From assembly GCA_029204225.1 (NCBI GenBank), contig CM055101.1:37801374-37865373 (forward strand): a stretch of DNA of 64,000 bases. The letters run 5' to 3'. The stretch comes from Diphasiastrum complanatum (taxonomy: Eukaryota; Streptophyta; Lycopodiopsida; Lycopodiales; Lycopodiaceae). Positions 1-15,685 of this stretch are shown piece by piece; within the stretch, counting starts at the first letter, position 1, and the number at the start of each line of letters is the position of its first letter. A model generated the notes under the pieces. That model searched no databases. It was not told where the DNA came from and worked only from the letters and a program-made list of their open reading frames with translations. A program made the position numbers and the translations under genes.

Positions 1-112
1 ATGATGCACCATTTCTTGTGATAGAAAGCTTGCCAGTGAGGCTAGTAGGTGGGTGCCCTTATCCATAGAAGAGGCAGGAAGAAACAGCTCTAGATTTGGT
101 GGAGATACAAGA

Positions 113-423
<311 letters not shown>

Positions 424-2386
424 TTAAGTACATTTGAATGTCAAGTTCAAGCTATTTGAAGATCATTGAAGACCTAGTTATCTTCAAGGACCTAAACAAA
501 TGAGGATTTTCTATAAGTCTGCAAAAATACATTGTCTTTGCAACAATCTACACAAATGAACTGTTTGTTGCACAGTTCGCATTTTTTCCAACTCTCACAA
601 AATGCAACAATTTTTTGACAGTGACTTCTTTTCACATATTTCGAAGAAGTAAACTATTTGTCGGCTTTTTTGCATTTTTTCAAAATGCGACAATTCAGTC
701 TACTTCAACAAATGAACTGCCCCTCAAGATAATTATGTTTAGTTAAGTTAGAGCATTGTCTATAACTAGGGAAGAGACATCAACTTTTGGACCTTTTGGC
801 TCATTTGCAAATGAGAGAGCTCTAAGCCACCTCTTTGTGAATGTGAGCTTCGAGATTCCCATTGCTAGGTCTCATGTGCCTTATCTACATGAATCCATGC
901 TCTATTCATTACTATGTACTTATTATTTCATGTTTAATATGTTTCCATGGATATCTCCTTGTTTCTAGCCTTTTTTGGATATGCTATCGTGAATGCTTTG
1001 TACTTTTTCTTGCTACTAGCTTTACTTCCATTGTAATGGCTATTTGCTTGGATTTGGCATATGACATTATGAGCTGTTGCTTGAAGCTAGTTGTCTATTA
1101 GCCAGAGGTGGCTTTTTGCTATTTGTCACCTCATGTGTTTGCATGGTGGTTAAAGACTTGGGATTTGGGCTTATCCATCAAGATTTAAATTTCCATGTGT
1201 GAGGAGCTGTGGGGACATGTGAGAGCTTATGCCCCTTTGTTGTTATGAGTTGTTGCTTGAAACTTACATGATTGCTAATTATCTATTAGCCATAGATGGC
1301 TTTTGGCTATTTGTCACCAAATAAGCAACACATGGATGTTAGTTGTTGCTTGCTAACCATGTGGGCCATTTATATTATTTGCTAAAGCTCTAACTCCAAA
1401 ACACTCATGTCAAATTGTTCGGTTTTGTGCTTTGTGCCTAAACTAGTTGCGTGTTTTATTTTTAATTATATAAGGTTTCAATAAATTGTTGTTGCCAACT
1501 ATAAAATGCATTTGGTTTCACATGTTTAGGTGGAAATATGATGTGAAATATAATAAAGTTTGAATAAGCTATAAATGTCACTATTTAAAGAACATTCATT
1601 TCTCTACTTTTGAAAGTAAATTGTATAAATACTACTTGATCGAAATTAGGGATACACTGCCATAAGTTTAGTTTCACAAATTTTGTGCAATATGACTAAA
1701 TCAAGAAGATTTTTATCATGTTTTGTACATTCTACTTATTATACTTAGATATTTAAATGGCTTGTGAAGTTCACACTTAAAATTTTCACTACATCTAACA
1801 ATATGGATTCTTTGCTTGAACTTTTTATCTATGATTGAGTATTGAACTAAAATTTGAGTTTGATTTGATTGTTGTGCATTACTAAAAATTTAGAAAAAGA
1901 AACTTGACATACAATGTAGCTAACATTATGGCTTGGCAATCTAAAATTATATTCATTTTTTTCATATATATGTTGTAGAACATCTATTTATCTAATTGAA
2001 CTAATGCAAATCACCAAAGTATATCAAAGTTACAAGCAAGGTATTGACGCATGTAGATTTTTAAAAAATTCTTTAGCAAGCATTGCCCATTTCAAAGTTC
2101 TAGCGGAAATTGCAATTGGACAGATTTGAGGTTGATTGTGAAAATAATACATATTATTTTTGTTAAACAAATCTATCTATAGAGGCACAAAGGTACTCCA
2201 AATATGATGAATACTAAGAGCCTTCAAGTAACAATGTGAAGTTGAATTTTCATCTCATAAAGTACATCCATAATCCCACCAAATTCTTTTCATTATTATA
2301 GCCTTTTCATGGTTATTTGATTTTCTTTGGCTAAATTGACATCAAATTTGAAGAGAAGAGTATATGACCATGTCAATGAAAAGATA

Positions 2387-2387
<1 letters not shown>

Positions 2388-2417
<30 letters not shown>
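2388..2417. repeat. (CA)n microsatellite
   Basis: CA repeat directly next to a partial SINE tail unit at 2418-2504. It corresponds to the CA tract at about 7957-7989 in copy B. Confidence 0.95.
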
Positions 2418-2418
<1 letters not shown>

Positions 2419-2504
2419 TTTTATTATTAGTCAAGCTAAATCTTGCTTTGTAATGCATTACATAATGACAATGACTTTGCATTAGAATATCAAGCACGCA
2501 CGCA
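2418..2504 (-). mobile_element. SINE 3' half (tail unit only)
   Basis: This stretch repeats the 3' portion of the SINE at 2611-2750, including the TTATTAGTCAAGCTAAAT and TGTAATGCATTACATAATG words. It has no tRNA-related head and is flanked on both sides by CA tracts, giving a dimer-like arrangement of SINE tails separated by microsatellite. Confidence 0.65.
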
Positions 2505-2750
<246 letters not shown>

Positions 2751-2959
2751 ATTATATAATGACAATGACTCTGCATCAGTGACAATGACTCTACATATGT
2801 TACTATATGAGCACTTTTGACGTAAAGTTGAGCTTGATGCTTTTGCCTTCAATAATGTTGTCGTTGAGTTGCATAGTTTATGCTACTCTTACTTTTGTTA
2901 CAACATTTTTTTCCCTCGGAAAACTAACCATATATTAAGAGATATAAACAAAGTACAAG

Positions 2960-3600
2960 CTGTAAATAAACTTAGAGAAGCAAAAACTTTTCAACCTCTT
3001 TAAAAAGAAACATGGGGGAGATACTAAAGTCACCACTCCCAAATTCCATGTCGTTCATATCTAGCCAAATGTTCCAGAGAGTGATTTCTCTAACGTGTTG
3101 CCAACAAGCATTAACAAGCAATTTCTCCTCAAAGGTGATATCGTTCAGTAGTAAATTTGTGTGACTGAATGATCCTAAGAGAAAAACTTCTAAACTTGCC
3201 ATTCTTGATCTTGTTAGTTCTGCAAAATCTATTCTTTTACAAGATAGGGAAATCAGAAAGGTTCCATTTGGAATTGAACCAAGAGAAGGAGAATTTGGTA
3301 AATGATTAAATTCCCATTGCTTTACACATTTAGGAAAGCTATTTTTGGAACTTCATAACAACCCAAAATAATCAAAGGCAACCACTTAACAACCGCATGG
3401 GCAATACAAATTTGGGCATTGATGTTCAAAAGTTTCTCAATATTTTGGCCAAAGTGCTATGGTCCCTTTCAAGCACTGTCATTTCTTCACGAGAGGGTAT
3501 GCACGGCTAAACCATCCTGAGATGTAAAACCAAAAAGCCAATGAATAATAGCAAAAAAGTTCTTAATAAACTCGTAGCTTGATCACCAAAAGAAGGAACC
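2960..3600 (-). pseudogene. LINE (non-LTR) reverse transcriptase 3' fragment
   Basis: On the minus strand the broken reading frames resemble the C-terminal region of plant LINE ORF2: a basic stretch (KNGKF-like), then a WQH...TLWNIWLDMN segment like the W.IW motif near the end of these proteins. The same sequence recurs at 8465-8990, where the zinc-finger part is better preserved, and 3296-3600 recurs at 13592-13880. Stops and frameshifts are frequent. No upstream endonuclease or RT core is present, so this is a 5'-truncated dead copy. Confidence 0.6.
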
Positions 3601-3634
3601 AAGAAACCAATAAAAAATGATATGTCATCTTAAT

Positions 3635-5098
<1,464 letters not shown>

Positions 5099-5384
5099 AA
5101 ATTATTGTGCTTTGATCACTCGTCTCATTACTTGATACTTATTACTGATCTTATATTTCTACACTATTACATTGGCATATCTATACGTGAGAGCAGTTGG
5201 TGTATGTTAGATCGGTGGAGAGAAGAGCAGATAAGCATGTTACCGCTTCCTCCTTTAGGCACTGTCACCGCTTGGCCGTAACTATCTTGCTCTTGAAATC
5301 ACTCCTAATTAAGGTCTGTACTTTGAAAACGGGATTAAGGCACCATGCTATTGTTATTTGTCGCCACTTATACAAGTCGAAGTC

Positions 5385-5510
5385 AGAGACTTCGATGTCG
5401 AGCTTGCTTTTGATAAGATGTCGATGATGTGGACGTCGAGCTTGCTCTTGAGAAGATGTCAATGACTTCGATGTCGATGACGTGGATGTCGAGCTTTCTC
5501 TTTACAAGAG
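5385..5510. repeat. Imperfect ~38-bp tandem repeat
   Basis: Three degenerate units built on GATGTCGAGCTTGCTCTTG and AAGATGTCGATGA follow one another. No gene overlaps them. Confidence 0.75.
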
Positions 5511-5699
5511 CTCCATTTTGAATAGTGATCTTCGACGATCATCGAAGAATTTGGACAAGCCAATAAGTCGGACACTTCGATGTCGGGAAAGTCGACTGAA
5601 TATTGTCATCAACTTTTCTTGTATTTCTACAAGTTGTGCAACTTTAGAAGTATTTACATACAGCAAATGAATGGATCTAGATTAGTGAAGAGATAAGGA

Positions 5700-5956
5700 A
5701 TGGAGAGGATAGAAATCAAACATCTCCTTGGTGATATTATTCTCTATATCAAGATTTTTTCCTTCACGTTTATTGATCACTGATCTAGGGTCAGATGCAA
5801 CCTCATTTGGTTCTATGTCTGCTCATATGATACCTGCAGGAATCATAGAATTCAGATAGCCGAACTCTTTGAAGGACGACTGTGTCGGGCTTCCGGTTGA
5901 TCTTCATCCATGGATAAAGACTAAAGGGTAACCAATCCTACTGTTTTCACATTCCA
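5700..5956 (+). repeat. Dispersed repeat with exon-like open stretch, copy 1
   Basis: About 250 bp here match 54840-55082. Both contain a stretch that reads as protein (GSMxAH.IPAGIIEF ... DLHPWIKTKG) and ends in AAAGGGTAA, which looks like an exon followed by a GT splice donor. This copy has an in-frame TAG after the EFR codons, whereas the copy at 54.9 kb is open. I do not recognise the protein. In both places the same ~3 kb repeat start (AATGTCAAGTTCAAG) follows. Confidence 0.6.
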
Positions 5957-7955
5957 ATGTCAAGTTCAAGTTATTTGAAGATCATTGAAGACCTAGCCAT
6001 CTTCAACGATTTCAACAAATGAAGATTTTCTATAAGTCTGCAGAAATACATTGTCTTTGCAACAATCTAACAAAATGAACTATTTGTCGCATAGTTCGCA
6101 TTTCTTCCAACTCTCGAAAAATGTGAAAATTATCCGACAGTGACTTCTTTTGACATATTTCGAAGAAGTAAACTATTTGTTGGCTTTGTCGCAATTTCCC
6201 AGAATGCGACAATTCAGTCTACTTCAACAAATGAATTGTCCCTCAAGATAGTTATGTTTAGTTAAGTTAGAGCATTGTCTATAACTAGGAAAGAGACATC
6301 AACTTTTGGATCTTTTGGCTCATTTGCAAATGAGAGAGCTCTAAGCCTCCTCTATGTGAATATGAGCTTGGGGATTTCCATTGCTAGGTATCATATGCCT
6401 TATCTACATGAATCCATGCTCTATTCATTGCTATGTACTCATTCTTTCATGTTTGATGTGATTCCATGGATATCTCCTTGTTTCTAGATTTCTTAGGATA
6501 TGCTATCGTGAATGCCTTGTACTTTTTCTTGCTACTAGCTTTACTTCCATTGTATGGCTATTTGCTTGGATTTGGCACATGACATTATAAGTTGTTGCTT
6601 GAAGCTAATTGTCTATTAGCCAGAGGTGGCTTTTTGCTATTTGTCACCTCATGTGTTTGTATGGTGGTTAAAAGACTTGGGACTTGGGCTTATCCATCAA
6701 GATTTAAAATTTCATGCGCAAGGAGGTGCAAGGACATGTGAGGGCTTATGCCCCTTTGTTGTTATGAGTTGTTGCTTGAAGCTTACTCATTGCTAATTGT
6801 CTATTAGGTATAGGTGGCTTTTGGCTATTTGTCATCACATAAGCAACACATGGATGTTAGTTGTTGCTTGCTACCCATGTGGGCCATTTATATTATTTGC
6901 TAAAGCTCTAACTCCAAAACACTCATGTCAAATTGTTCGGTTTTGTGCTTTGTGCCTAAACTAGTTGCGTGTTTTATTTTTAATCATAGTGTTAGTCTTT
7001 GCACATAGTAAGGTTTTAATAAATAGTTGTTGCCAACTATAAAATGCATTTGGTTTCACATGTTTAGGAGGAAATATGATTTGAAATATAATAAAGTTTG
7101 AATAAGCTATAAATGTCACTATTTAAAGAACGTTCCTTTGAAAAACATTTCTCTACTATTGAAGGTAAAATGTATAAATACTACTTGATCGAAATTAAGG
7201 ATACACTGCCATAAGTTTAGTTTCACAAATTTTGTGCAATATGAATTAATCAAAAAGATTCTTATCATGTTTTGTACATTTATACTTAGATATTTAATTG
7301 GCTTGTGAAGTTCACACTTAAAATTTGTAGTACATCTAACAATATGGATTCTTTGCTTGAACTTTTTATCTGTGATTGAGTATTGAACTTAAATTCGAGT
7401 TTGATTTGATTGTTGTGCATTACCAAAAATTTAGAAAAAGAAACTTGACATACAATGCAGCGAACATTATGGCTTGGCAATCTAAATTCATATTCATTTT
7501 TTTCATATATATGTTGTCGAGCATCTATAGCATCTATAAATAGAGCATCTATTTATTTGATTGAACTGATACAAATCACCAAAGTATATCAAAGATACAA
7601 GCAAGATATTGACCCATGTAGATTTTAAAAAAACTTTCTAGCAAGCAATGCCCATTTCAAAGTTCTTGCGGAAATTGCAATTAGATAGATTTGAGGTTGA
7701 TTGTGAAAACAACACATTATTTTTGTTAAACAAATCTATCTATAAAGGCACAAAGGTACTCCAAATATGATGAATACTAAGAGCGTTCAAGTAACAATGT
7801 GAAGTTGAATTTTTATCTCATAAAGTACATCCATAATCCCACCAAATTCTTTTCATTAGTATAGCCTTTTCATGGTTATTTGATTTTCTTTGGCTAAACT
7901 GACAGCAAATTTGAAGAGAAGAATATATGACCAAGTCAATGAAAAAATATCACAT

Positions 7956-7992
<37 letters not shown>

Positions 7993-8065
7993 TTTTTTGA
8001 TTATTAGTCAAGCTAAATCTTGCTTTGTAATGCATTACATAATGACAATGACTTTGCATCAGAAT

Positions 8066-8103
8066 ATTGCGCGCGCGCGTGGGCGCGGGCGCACACACAC
8101 ACA
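8066..8103. repeat. Alternating purine-pyrimidine tract (GC)n to (CA)n
   Basis: GCGCGCGCGCGTGGGCGCGG followed by CACACACAC. Copy A has CACGCACGCATGCACACAC at this place. Alternating GC/CA runs are prone to adopt Z-DNA. Confidence 0.8.
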
Positions 8104-8243
8104 TTTTGATTATTGGTCAAGCTAAATATTGCTTTGTAATGCATTACATAATGACAATGCATCTTGGTTTTCAAGGGGAGGCTTGAACTTGGGACCAGAG
8201 AAACTTTGGATGCCAAGCTAACCAACTGAGCCAACTCTTGGAT
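8104..8243 (-). mobile_element. tRNA-derived SINE, copy B
   Basis: Counterpart of the SINE at 2611-2750. The A box (complement of 8223-8233) is intact, while the B box carries one change (AGTTCAAGCC). A tail-only unit lies at about 7990-8066, as in copy A, so the SINE pair existed before the 3 kb segment was duplicated. Confidence 0.72.
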
Positions 8244-8464
8244 ATTATATAATGACTATGACTTTGCATTAGTGACAATGACTCTAAATATGTTACTATA
8301 TGAGCACTTTTGACATAAAGTTGAGCTTGATGCTTTTGCCTTCAATTATGTTGTCGTTGAGTTGCATAGTTTATGCTACTCTTACTTTTGTTAAGAATTT
8401 TTTTATTCCTCAAAAAACTAACCATAGATTAAGAAATATAAACAAAGTACAAGCTGTAAATAAT

Positions 8465-8990
8465 CTTAGAGAAGCGAAAACTTTTCAGCCTCTTTAAAAA
8501 GAAGCAGGGGGGAGATACTAAAGTCACCACTCCCAAATTCCCTGTTGTTCCTATCTAGGCAAATGTTCTAAAAGGGTGATTACTCTAATGTGTTGCCAAC
8601 AAGCATTAACCTCTTAATCCTCAAAGGTGATATCGTTCAGCAATAAATCTTTGTGGCTGAATCTCTGGAATCTGACATGGAAGCCCGCAATAAAGAGATC
8701 AAACACTGATTTCCAAAGAGGAGCATAGCAATGAAAAAATAGATGGATCACATCTTCATCAAATGTTTTGCATTTCGTACAAACATGTGATGCATCACCT
8801 CGATAACAAGCACGCACAGGAAGAGAATGCTGGATGATCCTAAGAGAGAAAATTCTAAATTTGCCATTCTTGATCTTGTTAGTTCTATGAAATCTGTTCT
8901 TCCACAAGATAGGGGAATCAGAAAGTTTCCATTTGGAATTTGAACCAAGAGAAGGACAAGTTCGGCTCTTTGGTAGCAGAAAAGATTGAT
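8465..8990 (-). pseudogene. LINE ORF2 C-terminal zinc-finger fragment
   Basis: The minus strand has an open 97-codon stretch (8614-8907) containing FRIFSLRIIQHSLPVRACYR, then C-x2-C ... H-x3-H-C (HVCTKCKTF ... HLFFHC). This matches the zf-RVT domain found near the C-terminus of plant LINE reverse transcriptases. The remainder of ORF2 is missing and flanking frames are broken. It is the fuller version of the fragment at 2960-3290. Confidence 0.75.
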
Positions 8991-10780
8991 GAGTAAGAAA
9001 TTTTGCCCAGTTTTGTCAAAAGCCATAAAAAGCCAAACTTACTAGACATATTCTCAACCATCTAGTTGTTGTTTTAACTAATTTCATGTCATGATTTTTT
9101 TTTACAATGACTTTGCAAAAAATAATTCTAGCATATGCACTATATGGTCTAGAATGTCTAAATTGTTTGACATCACATTTATGGCAAACAATTATTTCCA
9201 TTAAATGAAGCTACTGTGTTTGCTTGTCTAATACCACTTATTTCCTTCGTAGCATAGTATTTTGGCAAAATGGGGCTTTATGTATAAGGGGAGGTAGTGT
9301 TCAAGACCTCCCTCATGTTGCCCTTCAATATCTTGCACCTTTTAAGGGATGTCGGTTAAAAGAAATTTTGGCTTGTGAAAACTTTTGCGAAAAAGTGTTG
9401 ATTTCTAAAATTCTGCAACTATTAAAGGTTGTCATTGGTAATAGTATCTAAGCTTTCTAAAAATTGGCACTTAAAAAAAAAATTAACACATAGACTAAAC
9501 TATCTACTAAATTGCACTCATTATATTTACCAATTTCCACAATTTTCAAAGACCGTTAGCATCCAACTATTCCCTTGGGCCTCAATTTGGCCTACACCAA
9601 TAAAACGTTCCATCATAAAGTGTATTATAAATTTATAAATTAGCCATGTATTAGCTTACATGTAACTTCACCAATTATTCTGCAAAAAGTCAAGCATCCA
9701 AAAAATAGAATTTGATAATTTCAAAATTTTATGCGATTTATGATAGTCTACCCAAGAATTCTACATGTATTTTATTGGCCATGAGATTTTCCAAAAGACA
9801 AAAAAAAGTCATTAATTTTTAGGAAGTCAACATTATACAAACTATCCATGAAAGTAGTTTTTGACAAAAGTTGTTTGTTCCATTTTCAGACTTTGCTGGT
9901 TTTCTCGAACATTGAGGAAGGCTCTTGTTGCGGGCCTTCAATTCGACATAGTGGCCGACTGAAGTTTTTTTAGGAAAACTACAAAAAGATGTAGTTAGAG
10001 GAATCTTATAGTTGTAAGTTTTCTTTGTTGATTCTATTTTTAGTAAAGTATGCTACACGCTTGATGCCCTCCATAACACATGATATTCTGCATGCTCATA
10101 GAGCTAAAAAATAGCAAAGTATTGGGCAGAAAGTTGTGCTCAATACCTTCCATAAGGTTTAATATTCTACATGCTCATAAAGCTCCAAAACAAACATTGA
10201 GTATTTAATCTACATCCTATATTGCCACATTAGCTAAAGAGAAACCTCTACTTTTATTAAATAAGGATGGGAAAGACTCATCAACGTTCAAAACAATGAA
10301 GGAGAAAATGTGAAATCCTAAAAGGCAAACTTAGCTAATCTTATGTATCTAAACAAATCAGATGAATGGATCCAAAAGTTTTATGTATTGGGGAATGGTC
10401 GTTTACCCAATAAAATGACCGTAAATTTATGGTGAGGTCTTTAGGTCAAGGCATAATTGAACAACCAATGAACCAAGTGTAAAGGTCACTAAAAAGATTT
10501 CTTCCAAGTGTAAAAGATCGCGAGGAAACCCCCTTTTTTATGGCTGAAATTCTTTTGCAAGTCTCACTTATGCATCTCTATGGGTCGAATTGTTCCTATT
10601 GAAATCTACTTACACCAACCCTCTAGCATAATGTTCTTGTAATGTTTGTCTACTCAAATATTACATGAATCAACAATCTAGATTGTGTTTGGGGAGCACG
10701 ACTACCTAGGGCATAATAATAGGATCTCATTATTTTTACAAGTTTGATTGGTTGTAATTTTCAGCCCTCATTTTAGAAAG
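8991..10780. other. No recognisable gene
   Basis: AT-rich sequence with only short open frames on either strand. I see no conserved protein motif, RNA gene or repeat structure that I can support. Confidence 0.65.
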
Positions 10781-10783
10781 CTA

Positions 10784-10905
10784 TCATGGATGGAATCTTG
10801 AACAAACTTAACTCTCATGGATAAAATCTTGAACACACTTAACTCTCATGGATGAAATCTTGAAAATACATAGGCCACATGGATCGAATCTTGAAAGTAC
10901 TTCTC
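10784..10905. repeat. ~31-bp minisatellite, four units
   Basis: The phrase CATGGATGAAATCTTGAA followed by ACACTTAACTCT recurs four times with mild divergence, starting near 10784, 10816, 10847 and 10878. Confidence 0.85.
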
Positions 10906-11393
10906 ACAAATGGAATCATCACCAAAAGATTGAGAATGGTTTTCTTTTATTTCTTTTACATCATGTACATAATGGGTGTTTGTTGGCCCATGGTAAGGAT
11001 ATATTGGCTCACCCTCTTGTCTCGCTGCTACTGTGGCTCCTCAAGAGGACTTGACATTATATCCTTTAAATGGGCCCCCAAAACAACCGTTATCTACTCT
11101 AAAACATGCCAAAAATTAGGTGAGCTCAATTTCAAGTTTCATAAAGATTCTATAATATGCCAAGAAAGTAGTTGAGGTTATCACTTTCCATAATATGCCA
11201 GCCAGAGTTTTACAGCATCGAATATAAGTTCACGCATTATAAAGAATATGGATGGATTTGAGGCATAATTTTATGACAAGTCAAGATCTTTCCATAATTT
11301 CATGCTTTTCAATAGGAAGAAGTAGGCTTTGAAGCAAATCCATTACCTAAGCAATCAAGGAAAAGCTAAACTAAACTAAACTAAGACATGAGA

Positions 11394-12203
11394 TTAATTT
11401 ATTACCTTCAATGATGCCTTATACTCCTTCCACAGTTGATCCACATTTTCTCCAAACTCTTCATTGAAGAAGCTCATGTTCCAGGGAGTTTTTAATCCTA
11501 ATCGGGTGTTCAAGTTCTTGACAAAATCTGCTCGTCTTGTTACGAGATAATCAAGAAACAAGGCTGTTACTGCATCATTGTCTGTCCATGTTTTGGCACC
11601 GACCCCAGCTTTTGCCCATTCGATAGCCAAGTTTGCTTTCACCATTGTGTAGAAAGGAATGCCAGTAAAAAATGGTTGTGCAGCAGGGGAATGTTCCTGT
11701 GGTGGCCAGTTCATCCATACCCAAGTTGTAAGGAATGCTAGTTGACCTTTGAAGGTGTAGATGAGTTTTGCTTTTGTAGTTACATTTGAGATCGGACCAA
11801 AGAAGCCTTCACAAATGTACACCAAATATTGACTACCTTCAAGAACCAAAGTAGATTCCGCACCAGTGCACGGGAACACCATGACCCAGACCTCTGATAC
11901 ATTCTTACCAGTAGGTGCACCACCAATATTGTACAACAAAGAGTAAGCAAATCCATTGGCTTCAGAAAGATAAGCTAGACCTTTTTGCACACCGATGATT
12001 TGATCAAAATTATGGCCTCCGGTTGTATTAGATGCATTATTGGTCATCTTAAATATGACGACATTGTTGATGTTGTTGGTGTTATTAGCAATAACAATAG
12101 GACAATGGTTAGACCATGAGATAATGAGTAGCAATGTTAACAGTAGAATGTGATGATGATATTGTAGTGACTTCAATACATCCATCATCATATATGCAAC
12201 CAT
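11394..12203 (-). CDS. Basic secretory protein (BSP) family homologue lacking the zinc-protease motif
   Basis: Intronless 269-codon frame. Residues 1-39 form a signal peptide with a strong hydrophobic core (ILLLTLLLIISW), so the product should be secreted; starts at Met5-7 would also work. The remainder follows the plant BSP / Peptidase_BSP family: TNNASNTTGG near the mature N-terminus, KNVSEVWVMVF, GSQYLVYICEGFFGPISN, then VKANLAIEW and ALFLDYLVTRRADFV, and a VDQLWKEYKASL end. Family members normally carry HExxH and a downstream Glu/Asp in the EGIADYVRLKA segment. Here those positions read FLTTWVWMNWP and TGIPFYTMVKA, so the zinc ligands and catalytic Glu are gone. Five N-glycosylation sequons are visible. 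Family assignment is confident; loss of catalysis is inferred. Expression is not shown, and it could be a non-enzymatic paralogue or an early pseudogene. Confidence 0.85.
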   Translation of the reverse strand: MVAYMMMDVLKSLQYHHHILLLTLLLIISWSNHCPIVIANNTNNINNVVIFKMTNNASNTTGGHNFDQIIGVQKGLAYLSEANGFAYSLLYNIGGAPTGKNVSEVWVMVFPCTGAESTLVLEGSQYLVYICEGFFGPISNVTTKAKLIYTFKGQLAFLTTWVWMNWPPQEHSPAAQPFFTGIPFYTMVKANLAIEWAKAGVGAKTWTDNDAVTALFLDYLVTRRADFVKNLNTRLGLKTPWNMSFFNEEFGENVDQLWKEYKASLKVIN

Positions 12204-12325
12204 TGAAGAAGGTTTCTAATGATTCTTACTGTCCCTTAGTATCTCTCTCTGTCGAACAACTGTGAGTCAAGTGTGCTTTTGTAATTTGCCAATGCCTCCA
12301 GGCTCCGGCCTTGAACAATATGACA

Positions 12326-12640
<315 letters not shown>

Positions 12641-12769
12641 CACCCTCCATCATGAGTATATGTGTTATCCTATCTCGATGTATCCTATGAATAGATTGTA
12701 GTCAGTCTCTACCTAAAGCCAATGCAAGTTCTAAAGAATTTAGATCCTTCCACAATCCTCTATTTTGGC

Positions 12770-12935
<166 letters not shown>

Positions 12936-13130
12936 AGACCAAATGTGTGGTGATATACTTTAGTCATAAAGCCAACCCAAGTCCTCGAGAATTCAGATGC
13001 CCTAGTACAATCCAATATTTGGAGGATGTAGAGTGGGCCCCTCCCTTATTCGATGATTAGTAGTCTTGAAAGTTGGCATTATGATCTCCCCTCCATGATG
13101 GAGGCATCTACATTGTTAGATGAGGTTGAG
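12936..13130 (+). repeat. ~200-bp duplicated flank, copy 2
   Basis: Diverged copy of 12436-12640, in the same orientation and in the same position relative to a GA tract. Confidence 0.85.
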
Positions 13131-13591
13131 GCTTGAATTGCTGGCTAATCAGGGAGACCCAAAACGGCTGATTGAGCTGGCTACATTCATTGTTTTTGTG
13201 TGAGAACAAAGGGAGGGGGGGGCCATGCTTAAGTTTAGAAAGTTATAAAGTTTGCTGCCTTGTTTTATGTTTTTTTTTTGGGGGGGGTGGGGGGGGTGGG
13301 GTCAAAGGTTGTCTTCTATTATATATATTTTTATTTTTCCTATTGAGATCAATCTAAAGGGCTTATAGCGTTCGTTATGGGTTTTCTAAGGCTGTTTGGC
13401 AAGAAATAAATAACTTTTTTTGCACTTGAATTTGGCCTTATTAGTTGCCTATTCAACTACAAGTGTAATGGTACTATTTTTTCAAAGCCCGAAATTGTCA
13501 TTAAAAATGGTTTTCTTTATAGACATTGCTTTGGCAAAAAAATAATACCTAGTGTAAACTTGTAACTTAACGGAATTTTGTTTTCCTAAAT
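13131..13591. other. No gene; G-rich runs
   Basis: Non-coding. It contains G runs at about 13210-13222 and 13280-13301 (T9 followed by G8-T-G8-T-G4), which could form a G-quadruplex. I see nothing else. Confidence 0.7.
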
Positions 13592-13880
13592 ATTTGGTAA
13601 ATGGTTAGATTCCCATTGCTTTACACATTTAGGAAAGCCATTTTTGGAACTTCATAACAATACAAAATAATCAAAGGCGATCACTTAACTACCGCATGGG
13701 CAATACAGATTTGGGCATTGATGTTCAAAAGTTTCTCGATATTTTTGCCAAAGTGCTATGGTCCCTTTCAAGCACTGTCATTTATTCACGAGGGGGTATG
13801 CACGGCTAAAGCATCCCGAGATGTAAAACCAATAAGCCAATGAATAATAGCAAAAAAGTTTTTAATAAACTCGCAACTTG
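13592..13880 (-). pseudogene. LINE fragment, second copy of 3296-3600
   Basis: Nearly the same sequence as 3296-3600 (shared ATTCCCATTGCTTTACACAT, GGCAATACA.ATTTGGGCAT, GAGATGTAAAACCAA), in the same orientation and also followed by a GA tract. Broken frames on the minus strand are continuous with the LINE C-terminal fragment in copy A. Confidence 0.6.
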
Positions 13881-13898
13881 ATCACCAAAAGAAGAAAC

Positions 13899-15685
<1,787 letters not shown>

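Larger units (their letters stand above)
5957..8985 (+). repeat. ~3 kb direct repeat, copy B
   Basis: Second copy of the 436-3290 segment, same orientation, about 5.5 kb away. It keeps the SINE, the CA tracts and a longer LINE 3' fragment. Differences are spread evenly and include small indels, which suggests old duplication or two insertions of one composite repeat. No intact gene is inside. Confidence 0.85.

Noticed and set aside
756-968. 70-codon open frame preserved in both 3 kb repeat copies (also 6275-6487)
   Set aside because: Differences between the copies change the amino acid at most affected codons and there is no domain, so conservation of the frame looks fortuitous.
7956-8103. 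CRISPR-like or regularly spaced repeat array in the CA-rich zones
   Set aside because: The repeats are simple microsatellites flanking SINE pieces; there are no spacers, and the genome is plant nuclear DNA.
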